A stretch of 12,169 nt of DNA from Deltaproteobacteria bacterium (GCA_030670715.1 DAOVBC010000031.1:1-12169); one strand, 5' to 3'; positions 1 to 7,380 are shown, counted from the first letter of the stretch. Notes: generated from the sequence alone by a model not told the origin. Made by a program: numbers and translations.

Positions 1-76
1 TATAAATGATGATCTAAAACAACAACTTAATCGCACCGTTCAAGATATGATTTCTCGTTGTTACCGGTTTGCTCAT
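1..76 (-). pseudogene. Possible interrupted 5' end of a TetR-family regulator gene (runs off the window)
   Basis: Seen: 25 nt after the stop of the fused beta/gamma oxidoreductase gene, on the same strand, an ATG at 76 opens MSKPVTTRNHILNGAIKLLF and then meets TAG at 16-14. The pattern T-R-x-x-I-L-x-x-A-x-x-L-F is what the first helix of a TetR/AcrR DNA-binding domain looks like. Reading can continue in another frame at the T-run just before the stop, but the window ends before the helix-turn-helix proper can be judged. There is no strong Shine-Dalgarno. It could be a frameshifted regulator, a decayed remnant, a sequencing error in the T-run, or chance. The family assignment rests on about 20 residues and is tentative. 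Confidence 0.3.
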
Positions 77-100
77 TCCAATAAAATTCCAGGCATCGGA

Positions 101-1396
101 CTAAATGCTCGCGGCCGATTCCACCAACGCCAGTGCAGTTGTCAACACATCGCCTTTGAATCTTTTTTTCAGCGCCGCCTGCAGCATCGGGATGGTGATT
201 ACGATGTTGTGTTGGGCCAGAACAGCCAGCGATGCCAGGGCCCAGTCCTGTTGTTTAATCTTCCGGGCCTTGAAGTCGATCGTCTTGACCACCGCCTCAC
301 AAGCGGGCAGTTTGACGGCCGGCACCCGGAATACCCGGGTGTTTTGATCCAGGGTTTTGAACACGGATGTGCGGCGGTCCACACCTTCCTGGCTCAAGGC
401 GATGATCGCATCCGGTCGGCTGATGCCGGCATAGCCGACAGTTTCTTCCGACAGGATCAACTCGCTGATGGAAGGTCCTCTCAGCACCGTAATATTGTAT
501 TCATTTTTCTGAGTTGCCTGCAGACCGGCTGTCAGGCCGGCCAGGCACAGAAGTTCGCCGGCAGTGATGATTCGCTGTCCGGCGTTTCCCAGCAGGATGA
601 TTTCATGTCGGCCGGTTTCAGGTGGTTCAAACAGTTTTTCGATTCTGGCGGGCGGTCCGGGTGGTACCATACCGGCAATTGTTTTCCTGTAATGCGCCCC
701 GTATTCCGGGCGCTTATTTTCGGCCACGACACCGTCAGCTGCCGGCAGCCGGGTCAGGGATTCCTGTATGGTGCGCGGTGTCAATTTGTTGCGGCGCGTG
801 TAGCGACCCGGACAAATTCCCCACATGTCGACCACGGCAAAACCATCAAATTCGATCGCCCGGGCGATTTCTTCGGCAAGGTCCTTTTGATAGGAGCTGC
901 AGCGCTTAACATATGCGGCACCGGCCGACCGGCTGACCTGGCAGACATCCAGCGGACGTTCGAGCCGGTTCAGGAAGCCGGAACCCACCTGCGCTTCCGG
1001 CGGAGTCGTGGCTGAGAACTGGCCGCCGGTCATACCGAAGTTAAAATTGTTCAGAATCAGCAACGTCAGGTTGAGGTTCCGGCGACAGGCGGCCAGCAGG
1101 TGTGCGCCGCCGATACCCTGTCCGCCGTCGCCCATTGTGACAACGACGTTGAGCTCCGGTTGCGCCAGTTTTATTCCGGTCGCATAGGTCAGCGCGCGCC
1201 CGTGGAGGCCGTGCAGGGCATGGGTGTGAAAAAAGGTGTCAAACAGGCCCGAGCACCCGATATCGCTGACGATGGCGATCTGACTGCCGCGCAGGTCAAG
1301 GGTCTGAAAAGCCTTGTCCAGTGCCTGGGTGATGTGTTCGTGGGAGCATCCCGGACAGAAAACCGGCGGGCGATCTTTATTGAGCAAACTATCCAT
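101..1396 (-). CDS. korB: 2-oxoacid:ferredoxin oxidoreductase, fused beta (TPP-binding) and gamma subunits
   Basis: This subunit carries thiamine pyrophosphate and an Fe-S cluster for CoA-dependent oxidative decarboxylation of a 2-oxoacid (or the reverse carboxylation) with ferredoxin, in the cytoplasm. Residues 1 to about 230 are the beta domain. It has CPGC at 14-17, a further Cys at 48 and Cys195, the usual four ligands of the beta-subunit [4Fe-4S] cluster. The TPP/Mg motif is MGDGGQGIGG (88-97) with NNFNFGMTGGQ at 116-126. Residues about 264-431 match the gamma domain (IILLGNAGQRIITAG, then RGPSISE, then PDAIIALSQEG). Beta and gamma are usually separate genes, so this is a fusion. The ATG at 1396 follows GAGGAGGT by 8 nt and overlaps the end of korA by 8 bp, so the two are probably translationally coupled. 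The substrate cannot be read from sequence; 2-oxoglutarate, a branched-chain oxoacid or an aryl oxoacid are all possible. No delta ferredoxin subunit is adjacent. Confidence 0.9.
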   Translation of the reverse strand: MDSLLNKDRPPVFCPGCSHEHITQALDKAFQTLDLRGSQIAIVSDIGCSGLFDTFFHTHALHGLHGRALTYATGIKLAQPELNVVVTMGDGGQGIGGAHLLAACRRNLNLTLLILNNFNFGMTGGQFSATTPPEAQVGSGFLNRLERPLDVCQVSRSAGAAYVKRCSSYQKDLAEEIARAIEFDGFAVVDMWGICPGRYTRRNKLTPRTIQESLTRLPAADGVVAENKRPEYGAHYRKTIAGMVPPGPPARIEKLFEPPETGRHEIILLGNAGQRIITAGELLCLAGLTAGLQATQKNEYNITVLRGPSISELILSEETVGYAGISRPDAIIALSQEGVDRRTSVFKTLDQNTRVFRVPAVKLPACEAVVKTIDFKARKIKQQDWALASLAVLAQHNIVITIPMLQAALKKRFKGDVLTTALALVESAASI

Positions 1397-2507
1397 GATC
1401 GAGCACCTCCTCGATCTGCCGGGGTGTGATCAGGCGGCCGTCCATCTGACCGAAAAAATCGACCTGCCTGTCCGGCAGGATGCGCCGGATCTCGCCGACG
1501 TACTGGCCCAGGTTCATTTCAATCACCATAATGCGCTTTGCGCTGCGGCCCTTTTCGCGTATCAGCTTTTCGGGTACCGGCCACAAAGTCTTAAGGATCA
1601 GCACTGATACCGGTTTTCCTTTTTTTTTGCGCGAGTTGGCAACCTTCCGCACCGCCCGTGCGGTCACACCGTAGGTCAACAGAAGGGTGTCTGAGTTTTC
1701 CATGCGGTCTTCAAAGTAGCTGAACCGGTCCACAGCATCGTTGAGCTTGTTCAACAGGCGCCACTGATTGGCGGCGATTTCATTGGCACTGGTGGTGATG
1801 TAACCGTCGGGGCCATGGGTTGAAGACGTCTGGCGCACCGGAATCCCGCTTCCGATCGGCAGGAAATACGGAACCGTCTGCCCGTTTGATATCTGAAAGG
1901 GAAGAAAAGGCTCGCCGGGCGAGGGAGCTGTGCGCTCTATGATGTCAGGTCTTTCTATGGCATCCAGATCAACGCTTTCCCGGGTCATTCCGATCTCCTT
2001 GTTGGAGGCGATAAATACCGGGCAGCGGAACGTCTCCGCCAGGTTAAAGGCCTGCATGGTCAGGTAGAAACAGTCCCTGATATCCACCGGCGCCAGGACG
2101 ACAACCGGCAGGCCGCTGCTGCTGCCCCAGCGCAGAAAATTGATGTCACCGTCCGCCCCCCGGGTGGCAGAACCGGTGGATGGTCCCAGTCGCTGGACAT
2201 CCACGATGACGATTGGAATTTCACTGCCGATGGCAAAAGAGATCTGTTCGCTGTACAGGCTGATGCCGGGTCCGGATGTAGCCGTCATCACCTTCAATCC
2301 GGCCATCGATGCCCCCAGACAAAATCCGATGGAAGCAATCTCATCCTCCCCCTGAATGCACATTCCGCCCTCAGGGGGCAGCAGCTGGAGCATGGTGTTT
2401 AAAATGGTGGTTGCCGGCGTGATCGGATACCCGGCAAAGAAACGGCAACCGGCAGCCATCGCTCCCCGGGCGATGGCTTCGTTTCCTTCCATAAAAGATA
2501 AAGCCAT
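1389..2507 (-). CDS. korA: 2-oxoacid:ferredoxin oxidoreductase, alpha subunit
   Basis: This is the partner of the fused beta/gamma subunit and completes a two-polypeptide 2-oxoacid:ferredoxin oxidoreductase. The first ~230 residues are the pyrimidine-binding domain. Family motifs are GYPITP (26-31), the QGEDEIASIG stretch (52-61) holding the Glu that activates TPP, ATSGPG (76-81) and DVQRLGPSTG (103-112). Residues about 255-372 form the C-terminal transketolase-like domain (LLLTYGVTARAV; TLWPVP). At 372 residues it fits the separate alpha subunit of the KorA/VorB group; the gamma domain sits on the beta subunit instead. The ATG at 2507 gives the normal family N-terminus (ALSFMEGNEAIARGA). GGGAG lies about 11 nt upstream, a slightly long spacing. 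A promoter and a 9-bp repeat array lie in the 5' gap. An A9 run on the coding strand (1620-1628, encoding KKK) is a slippage-prone site. Confidence 0.92.
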   Translation of the reverse strand: MALSFMEGNEAIARGAMAAGCRFFAGYPITPATTILNTMLQLLPPEGGMCIQGEDEIASIGFCLGASMAGLKVMTATSGPGISLYSEQISFAIGSEIPIVIVDVQRLGPSTGSATRGADGDINFLRWGSSSGLPVVVLAPVDIRDCFYLTMQAFNLAETFRCPVFIASNKEIGMTRESVDLDAIERPDIIERTAPSPGEPFLPFQISNGQTVPYFLPIGSGIPVRQTSSTHGPDGYITTSANEIAANQWRLLNKLNDAVDRFSYFEDRMENSDTLLLTYGVTARAVRKVANSRKKKGKPVSVLILKTLWPVPEKLIREKGRSAKRIMVIEMNLGQYVGEIRRILPDRQVDFFGQMDGRLITPRQIEEVLDHG

Positions 2508-2582
2508 AGGATAAGATTCTCCCGAAGCATAAAATAAGTATGGTTAAGCCAAAAAAGTCAAGGTGTCAAAGGAAACGTTAGA

Positions 2583-2627
2583 AATGGTTTTATTGGTTGG
2601 ATTAGTTGAATTCGTTTAATTTGTTCT
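2583..2627. repeat. Five tandem imperfect 9-bp units, consensus ATTNGTTNN
   Basis: On the plus strand five consecutive nonamers run without gaps: AATGGTTTT, ATTGGTTGG, ATTAGTTGA, ATTCGTTTA and ATTTGTTCT. The last four share ATT-N-GTT exactly, and their fourth base is G, A, C and T in turn. On the transcribed minus strand each unit reads NNAACNAAT. The array lies between the mop and korA genes, downstream of the predicted korA promoter and therefore inside the predicted korA leader. The three fixed ATT and three fixed GTT positions against free positions 4, 8 and 9 argue against simple low-complexity AT richness. The function is unknown: a multi-site protein or RNA-binding element, or a dispersed genomic repeat, are both possible. 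Confidence 0.7.
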
Positions 2628-2646
2628 GTCTTTCATTACATTGCAA

Positions 2647-2676
2647 ATATTAAGCGAATCTGTTTAAGCCTGTCAA
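2647..2676 (-). promoter_or_regulatory. Predicted sigma70-type promoter for korA
   Basis: On the minus strand TTGACA (2676-2671) is followed after 18 bp by TAATAT (2652-2647). The -35 box is a full consensus match and the -10 box matches 5 of 6 positions. Transcription would start near 2640 and give a leader of about 130 nt that contains the 9-bp repeat array. This suggests korA-korB can be expressed independently of the upstream mop gene. It is a prediction from hexamers only. Confidence 0.5.
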
Positions 2677-2774
2677 GGCGACTTAGTCCTCAAATTCCTA
2701 ATGATTATGACACATATTCCCGCCGCTCAGAGGTCAAAGACTCTATCCTGGATATTTTCAATTTTTCATGAAGG

Positions 2775-4850
2775 CTATTTTCTCCGGATGCGACAGGGGA
2801 TCCCTTTTAGGTTGGGGGTGCCGAATTCTTTGCCCAGATTTTCGGTGGTGGTGAGCATGTTGTAGTTAGCCGTCTGCCAGTCGAATTGAGGCGATATTTT
2901 ATCTTCCGGAAACCACCAGCCGTAGGCGGCACAGACAACATCCGGATGCACGTCGTCGGAAAGGCGCGCGACCTGAGTGATTGAACCGGCCCGGGTCTCA
3001 ACGTAGACCGCACTGCCGTCACGAATGCTGTACCGTGCGGCAGTTTGGGGATGAATCCGGGCAACCGGTTCGGCACTGCGTGCCCGCAACGATTCCACCC
3101 ACCGATACGAGGAATGAAGAAAATAGGGGTCTTTAGCGCTGGTCAATACCAGCGGAAAGTCGGGATCTTGGGTCGGTGCTGCAATAAAACGCGGCAGGGG
3201 AGAGACCTTCAGCTTTTCCGCGCGGCTTAACGCCAGTTCCACCTTTCCGGTGGGGGTTCGAAAGCCGCCGATATCGTATTTGCGAAAATTTTCAGGGCCT
3301 TTTAGATAGCCCTGTCGGGTAAACGCATCATAACTCATCCCGGCCGGCTCCAGGACATTTTCTAAAAGGGTATGATAATCATCATACCAGTCGTCTTCTC
3401 CGGTCAGCGCTTTCCCCAGTTCGTTCAGGATTTTGATGTCGGGCCAGCAGTCGGCCGGCGGATCCACCACCTTGGGGCGAGCCAGGATATAGCCGTGCCC
3501 CAGGCCGTAGTGGCCGATGTCATCAAACTCGAAATGGGTTGCTGCGGGGAGAACAATGTCCGCCATGGCTGCGGTCGGTGTCATGAAGATATCCGCTACG
3601 GCCAAAAACTCGAGTTTTTTCAAAGCATCACAGGTACGGCGACTGTCGGCGTAACCGAGCAGGGGATTGGTGCACTGCATATAGGCCCCGCGAACCGGAT
3701 ACGGAATATCATCCAGGATGGCTTTTTTGAGATAGGACGGCGGAACGGTCATCAGGCCGCGAACGGTCCCCTGATAAGCGTGAATCATTTCGGTCTTTTT
3801 ATCCGGCACCAGGTCGGCCCGCACAAACCGGCCCAGACCCAGAACGTCCGGTTCGCTTGCCTGTATGTTTCCGCCGGGAACATCCAGGTTGCCGCAGAGG
3901 GCCATAAGGCACACCAGGGCACGGGCCGTGTCAAAGGCATGGCGATTCTGTTCAATGGCATTGCCCCATCCGATGGCCGCCGGCCGGGCAGCTGCATAAG
4001 ATCTTGCCGCAGAGCGAATGGTATCGGTCGGCACCCAGCTGATTTCAGACACCGTTTCCGGTGAATATGCCTTTACGTGTTCGGCCAGCGCCTCAAAACC
4101 GTGGGTCCATTCCGCAACAAACCGCTGGTCGTAGAGGCCTTCTTCAATAATGACATGCAAAAATGCCAGAGCCAGAGCGGTATCAGAGCCCGGTTTTAAC
4201 TGCAGCCAGTGCTTTGCACGATGGGCAAGCGAGGTCCTGCGAGGATCGATGACGATCAGCTCGGTACCCTGCTTGACCTGATCCAACAACCGGCGGCAGA
4301 TCAGGCCCTCTTCATTCGTGCCGGTGATGTTGCTGCCCCAAAGGATCGCCAGTCGGCTGTTGTGGTGAAAATCGGCCACCGGGTAAAAACCGCAGGTGTG
4401 AAATCCGCTGATTTCGCGGGGAGCATGGCAGACATCCTGAACCGCCACAACATTTGGTGAACCGAAAATGTTGGCCAGTCGAATAAGAACAAAATGATCC
4501 AGCCCTTTAGGCATACCCTGGCAGAACGCCACCGCTCGGGCGCCATGCTGCTGTTTTATGCGGTTGAAGTTGTCCCGAATGATGGACAGCGCCCGGGGCC
4601 AGGAAATTTCATCCCACTTTCCGGCACCGCGAATGCCGCGCCGTTTTAACGGGTGCAGCAGTCGCTGTGGATGATTGAGACGCTCGGCCGAAGCGCGCCC
4701 TTTGTGGCAAATATAGCCCTTGTTGAGGTAACCATCGGGATCACCCTTAATTTCGGTAATCTTATTGTCCTTTACGACCACCAGCAGGGCGCAGCCGCCA
4801 TGATCCATTCGGCCGCAGTGGGTTTTCATCCAGTGGATGCTGTCTGTCAT
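2775..4850 (-). CDS. Molybdopterin (bis-MGD) oxidoreductase of the DMSO-reductase superfamily, substrate unknown
   Basis: This is a Mo/W enzyme of the formate dehydrogenase/acetylene hydratase/thiosulfate reductase type, 691 residues. The N-terminus is an Fe-S domain: Cys12, Cys20 and Cys48 occupy the normal C-x3-C-x3-C-x27-C positions, but the second ligand position is Asp16 (CGRMDHGGC). Cys141 in DVCHAP aligns with the metal-ligating Cys/Sec and is followed by His, as in formate dehydrogenases. IDPRRT (201-206), MTPTAAMADIVLPAATHFE (423-441) and the C-terminal molydopterin-dinucleotide-binding domain (about 565-691, ending with GTPNLKGIPC) are typical. There is no twin-arginine or other signal, so it is probably cytoplasmic. 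No Fe-S or membrane partner subunit is adjacent. The ATG at 4850 lies 71 nt after yibQ; a GGAG sits about 15 nt upstream, too far to be convincing. I do not see the conserved Arg region expected of formate dehydrogenase, so I would not call it one. Confidence 0.88.
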   Translation of the reverse strand: MTDSIHWMKTHCGRMDHGGCALLVVVKDNKITEIKGDPDGYLNKGYICHKGRASAERLNHPQRLLHPLKRRGIRGAGKWDEISWPRALSIIRDNFNRIKQQHGARAVAFCQGMPKGLDHFVLIRLANIFGSPNVVAVQDVCHAPREISGFHTCGFYPVADFHHNSRLAILWGSNITGTNEEGLICRRLLDQVKQGTELIVIDPRRTSLAHRAKHWLQLKPGSDTALALAFLHVIIEEGLYDQRFVAEWTHGFEALAEHVKAYSPETVSEISWVPTDTIRSAARSYAAARPAAIGWGNAIEQNRHAFDTARALVCLMALCGNLDVPGGNIQASEPDVLGLGRFVRADLVPDKKTEMIHAYQGTVRGLMTVPPSYLKKAILDDIPYPVRGAYMQCTNPLLGYADSRRTCDALKKLEFLAVADIFMTPTAAMADIVLPAATHFEFDDIGHYGLGHGYILARPKVVDPPADCWPDIKILNELGKALTGEDDWYDDYHTLLENVLEPAGMSYDAFTRQGYLKGPENFRKYDIGGFRTPTGKVELALSRAEKLKVSPLPRFIAAPTQDPDFPLVLTSAKDPYFLHSSYRWVESLRARSAEPVARIHPQTAARYSIRDGSAVYVETRAGSITQVARLSDDVHPDVVCAAYGWWFPEDKISPQFDWQTANYNMLTTTENLGKEFGTPNLKGIPCRIRRK

Positions 4851-4921
4851 TTTATTCTTTTTTGTCTCCGGGTTTGTTTTACATAACCTATAACTGAAGG
4901 AGATTCTGCAGGAAAGGAAAT

Positions 4922-5899
4922 TCAGCCGATGACGTTGACAACTTCGGACACCGGCACCAGTTGAACCTCTTTTTCCAGCTCCGGCAGCACTTCCCGCATG
5001 ACCCTGTAGGTTGTTTTCGACGGATGAACAATTCCGACCGCCGTACCGTATTTTTTGGCGATCCGTACCAGTTTTTTGAACTGTTTGCGGATAAATTCAG
5101 GCGATTGAATATGATCAATAAAAACGTCGCGTTCGGCAAAGGGCAACTGGAACAGTCGGGCCGAGGGGCGACAAATGGTTCGGGCTGTTGAGCGGCTGTC
5201 CACGAAAAACAGGCCCCGCTGCTTGAGGATGGAGAATATCTGGTACATCTGTGAGGATTCGGCGGTCATCTTTGACCCCATGTGGTTGTTGACGCCTTTG
5301 ATGCCGGGCACGGCCGCCAGGTTTTTCTTTAACTGTTCGATGAGTTCATCCGGGGACATGGAGGTCAGCAGTGCTCCGGGGCCGGGATTGATACTGGGAT
5401 ATTCAAGCGGTTCCATCGGCAGGTGGAGCATAACCTCCCGACCTTTCGCCCGAATGGCGCGGGCGATCTTCCGGGTATAGGGCGTGTGCGGCAGCACCGA
5501 AAATGTAAACGCCGCATCCATTTCAAGAAATTTTTTTGCCATATGCCTGTCGTAGCCAAGGTCATCAACGATAATGGCTACTCTGGGAAGGGCGCCCGGA
5601 GCAGGTTTTGGGAGATCAGGAAGCGGTGGACGCAGCGATTTGTCTTCTTTCGGGTAAATTTCAAAAGGCGGTATTTTGGCCAGTGTATCTTCTCTCGTAC
5701 TTTCCGGAATCGTATCCGGATAGGTGGGTACCGGCTGTTTGCGCAGAACAAATCGGTGGGTGAGAAATCCGACTGCAACCACCAGCAACAGCAGTATGGC
5801 AAAGCCGATGCAGACCTTTAACAGCGAAACGGCAAAAAGCACTCGTCTGCGCGATTTTTTTTTACGTTTCTTTTTTCGTCTGGGTTTTCTGCGCGCCAA
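4922..5899 (-). CDS. yibQ: Divergent polysaccharide deacetylase family protein (YibQ/DUF610 type)
   Basis: This membrane-anchored periplasmic protein has a NodB-like deacetylase fold. The family is found next to envC/ctpA genes and its substrate is not established. Residues 2-19 are extremely basic (15 of 18 are Lys or Arg), followed by one transmembrane helix (about 20-46), giving an N-in anchor. A proline-rich linker (about 57-104) leads to the catalytic-like domain. Metal-site candidates are Asp112-Asp113 in IIVDDLG, His159 in MLHLPMEP, His206 in NNHMGS, and His292 in GIVHPS; VDSRST at 233-238 is also typical. The only usual start codon between the upstream in-frame stop and this domain is the TTG at 5899, with no clear Shine-Dalgarno. 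A promoter-like element lies just upstream, within the 116-nt gap after ctpA. A9 and A6 runs encode part of the basic tail. Confidence 0.85.
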   Translation of the reverse strand: MARRKPRRKKKRKKKSRRRVLFAVSLLKVCIGFAILLLLVVAVGFLTHRFVLRKQPVPTYPDTIPESTREDTLAKIPPFEIYPKEDKSLRPPLPDLPKPAPGALPRVAIIVDDLGYDRHMAKKFLEMDAAFTFSVLPHTPYTRKIARAIRAKGREVMLHLPMEPLEYPSINPGPGALLTSMSPDELIEQLKKNLAAVPGIKGVNNHMGSKMTAESSQMYQIFSILKQRGLFFVDSRSTARTICRPSARLFQLPFAERDVFIDHIQSPEFIRKQFKKLVRIAKKYGTAVGIVHPSKTTYRVMREVLPELEKEVQLVPVSEVVNVIG

Positions 5900-5950
5900 T
5901 GGTTTGGTTTCAAGAGCGGTAAATCGTTTGTCTATACGTGCAAAATTAAG

Positions 5951-5980
5951 ATTATACGACTCAGTACTCTAATACGTCAT
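5951..5980 (-). promoter_or_regulatory. Possible sigma70-type promoter upstream of the yibQ-type gene
   Basis: On the minus strand a perfect -10 TATAAT (5956-5951) lies 18 bp after ATGACG (5980-5975), which keeps the TGAC core of a -35 box. The expected start is near 5944, about 45 nt before the TTG start codon. It would let yibQ, and perhaps the downstream mop gene, be transcribed separately from ctpA. The weak -35 match limits confidence. Confidence 0.35.
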
Positions 5981-6015
5981 CGGAATTACGAATACATGAA
6001 CTTAGGGCTCCCAGC

Positions 6016-7380
6016 TTAACCTTGCAGGTTTTTAAAAACGTCATAGCTGATCAGCATCTCCAGGGCCCGCATGACCTGGTAGTCGGTCTGGAGCTTTTCA
6101 GGTGTCAAGGGGCCGTGTCTCAACTCGAGTTCCTTCTGCCGTGAAGATTTCCCATTTTTCTTTTTTTTATCTTTTTCTTCTTTCTTTTTTTTCTTATCAG
6201 GCATCGCTTCCAGGTGGTTTTTCAGATCTTTTTCTTTTAAGCGGCCGTCATCTCCTTCTTTCAGGTCTTCTTCGTCGATGAATTTTTTCTTTACAACGAT
6301 ATCAGGCTCTATCCCCTTGGCCTGGATCGAGCGACCACTGGGGGTGTAGTAACGCGCAATGGTTAATTTCAGACCGTAACCCCCGCGCAGGGTTTCCACC
6401 GTCTGGACAGAACCCTTTCCGAAGGAGGTCGTGCCGAGCACCAGGGCCCGTTTGTGGTCCTGTAAAGCACCCACAACAATTTCTGATGCACTGGCACTGC
6501 CGCCGTTGATCAACGCCACGATCGGGTAGTCACGAACGACTTCGTTCGGTTGGGCCCTGAATTCTTTGGTATTTCTCTTCTGGCGACCCTTAATTGACAG
6601 AATAAGGCCGTCTTCCAGGAACAGATCGGACACCTTAATGGCCTGATCCAGCAAACCGCCGCCGTTGTCTCGGAAATCAAAGACGAGTCCTTTTAACGGT
6701 GTTTTCCCGGATTCAAGCTCTGCCAGAACCTTTTTCAGGTCCTTTGTGGTGTCGCTGTTGAAATTGGTAATACGGATGTAGCCATAGCCGGGCTTTAACG
6801 TAACCGCTCTCACACTTTCAATCGGAATGATATCCCGGATCAGATGATATACGATCGGTTCCTGAGCGCCTTCCCGGACAATGGTTACCTGCACAGCTGA
6901 GCCTTTCGGGCCGCGCATCATATTCACCGCTTCCCGCAATTCATTGACCGGCTTATCATCTACCTTTATGATTCTGTCCATGGCCTTGATTCCGGCCTTG
7001 TACGCCGGAGTGCCTTCTATCGGTGAGATAACGGTCACAAAACCGTCACGCATGGTGATGTGTATACCGATCCCGGTGAATTTGCCTTTGGTGTCGATGT
7101 TCAGATCTTCAAATGCTTCAGGTGGCAGCAGAGAGGAATGGGGATCAAGGCTGCGGACCATTCCCTGGATTGCTTTTTCGATAAGATCCTTGGATTCAAC
7201 CGGATCAACGTAATTTTTCTGAACCAGTTCAATAACTTCGGAAAATAATTTTAGCCCTTTATATGTTTCTTCACTGCCGGCTGAAAGATGCCGGTTGAAT
7301 CCTGTTCCGATTGTCCAGAACATGACCGAAATTATAACTGCCAGCCAGAGTTTGATATGCCGGTTTTTCTTTGCAGTCAT
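6016..7380 (-). CDS. ctpA: C-terminal processing protease, S41 family (CtpA/Prc) with PDZ domain
   Basis: This is a periplasmic serine protease that trims or degrades envelope proteins; in several bacteria relatives cut peptidoglycan hydrolases. Residues about 10-27 form an uncleaved or signal-type membrane helix, and 100-170 are the PDZ domain (FTGIGIHI, then GTPAYKAGIKAMDRIIKVDD). The S41 core spans about 190-365. Motifs are FDFRDNGGG (234-242), NGGSASASE (292-300) with the likely nucleophile Ser297, and TSFGKGSVQ with general base Lys322 and Gln326. RYYTPSGRSIQAKGIEPD (343-360) closes the core. A lysine-rich linker (about 394-413) precedes a C-terminal segment. The ATG at 7380 has a good AAGGAG six to seven nt upstream, and the gene follows envC by 88 nt. 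Two A8 runs on the coding strand (6161-6168 and 6185-6192) lie in the lysine linker. Confidence 0.94.
   Translation of the reverse strand: MTAKKNRHIKLWLAVIISVMFWTIGTGFNRHLSAGSEETYKGLKLFSEVIELVQKNYVDPVESKDLIEKAIQGMVRSLDPHSSLLPPEAFEDLNIDTKGKFTGIGIHITMRDGFVTVISPIEGTPAYKAGIKAMDRIIKVDDKPVNELREAVNMMRGPKGSAVQVTIVREGAQEPIVYHLIRDIIPIESVRAVTLKPGYGYIRITNFNSDTTKDLKKVLAELESGKTPLKGLVFDFRDNGGGLLDQAIKVSDLFLEDGLILSIKGRQKRNTKEFRAQPNEVVRDYPIVALINGGSASASEIVVGALQDHKRALVLGTTSFGKGSVQTVETLRGGYGLKLTIARYYTPSGRSIQAKGIEPDIVVKKKFIDEEDLKEGDDGRLKEKDLKNHLEAMPDKKKKKEEKDKKKKNGKSSRQKELELRHGPLTPEKLQTDYQVMRALEMLISYDVFKNLQG

Noticed and set aside
47..1015. A 322-codon plus-strand open frame opposite korB, and other long plus-strand frames (for example 3372-4064 and 11200-11700).
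   Set aside because: They lie entirely antisense to genes with clear family motifs, show no recognisable domains, and have the Arg/Cys/Gln-rich composition of shadow frames.
2528..2575. Second promoter nearer korA (TTGACT with TTATTT at 18 bp).
   Set aside because: The -10 match is poor and T-rich sequence there gives many such hits. The TTGACA/TAATAT pair at 2647-2676 is much better.
2775..4850. Calling the Mo enzyme a formate dehydrogenase.
   Set aside because: The Cys-His pair fits, but the Fe-S motif is altered, the region where formate dehydrogenases carry the conserved substrate Arg does not match, and no NAD, Fe-S or membrane subunits are adjacent.
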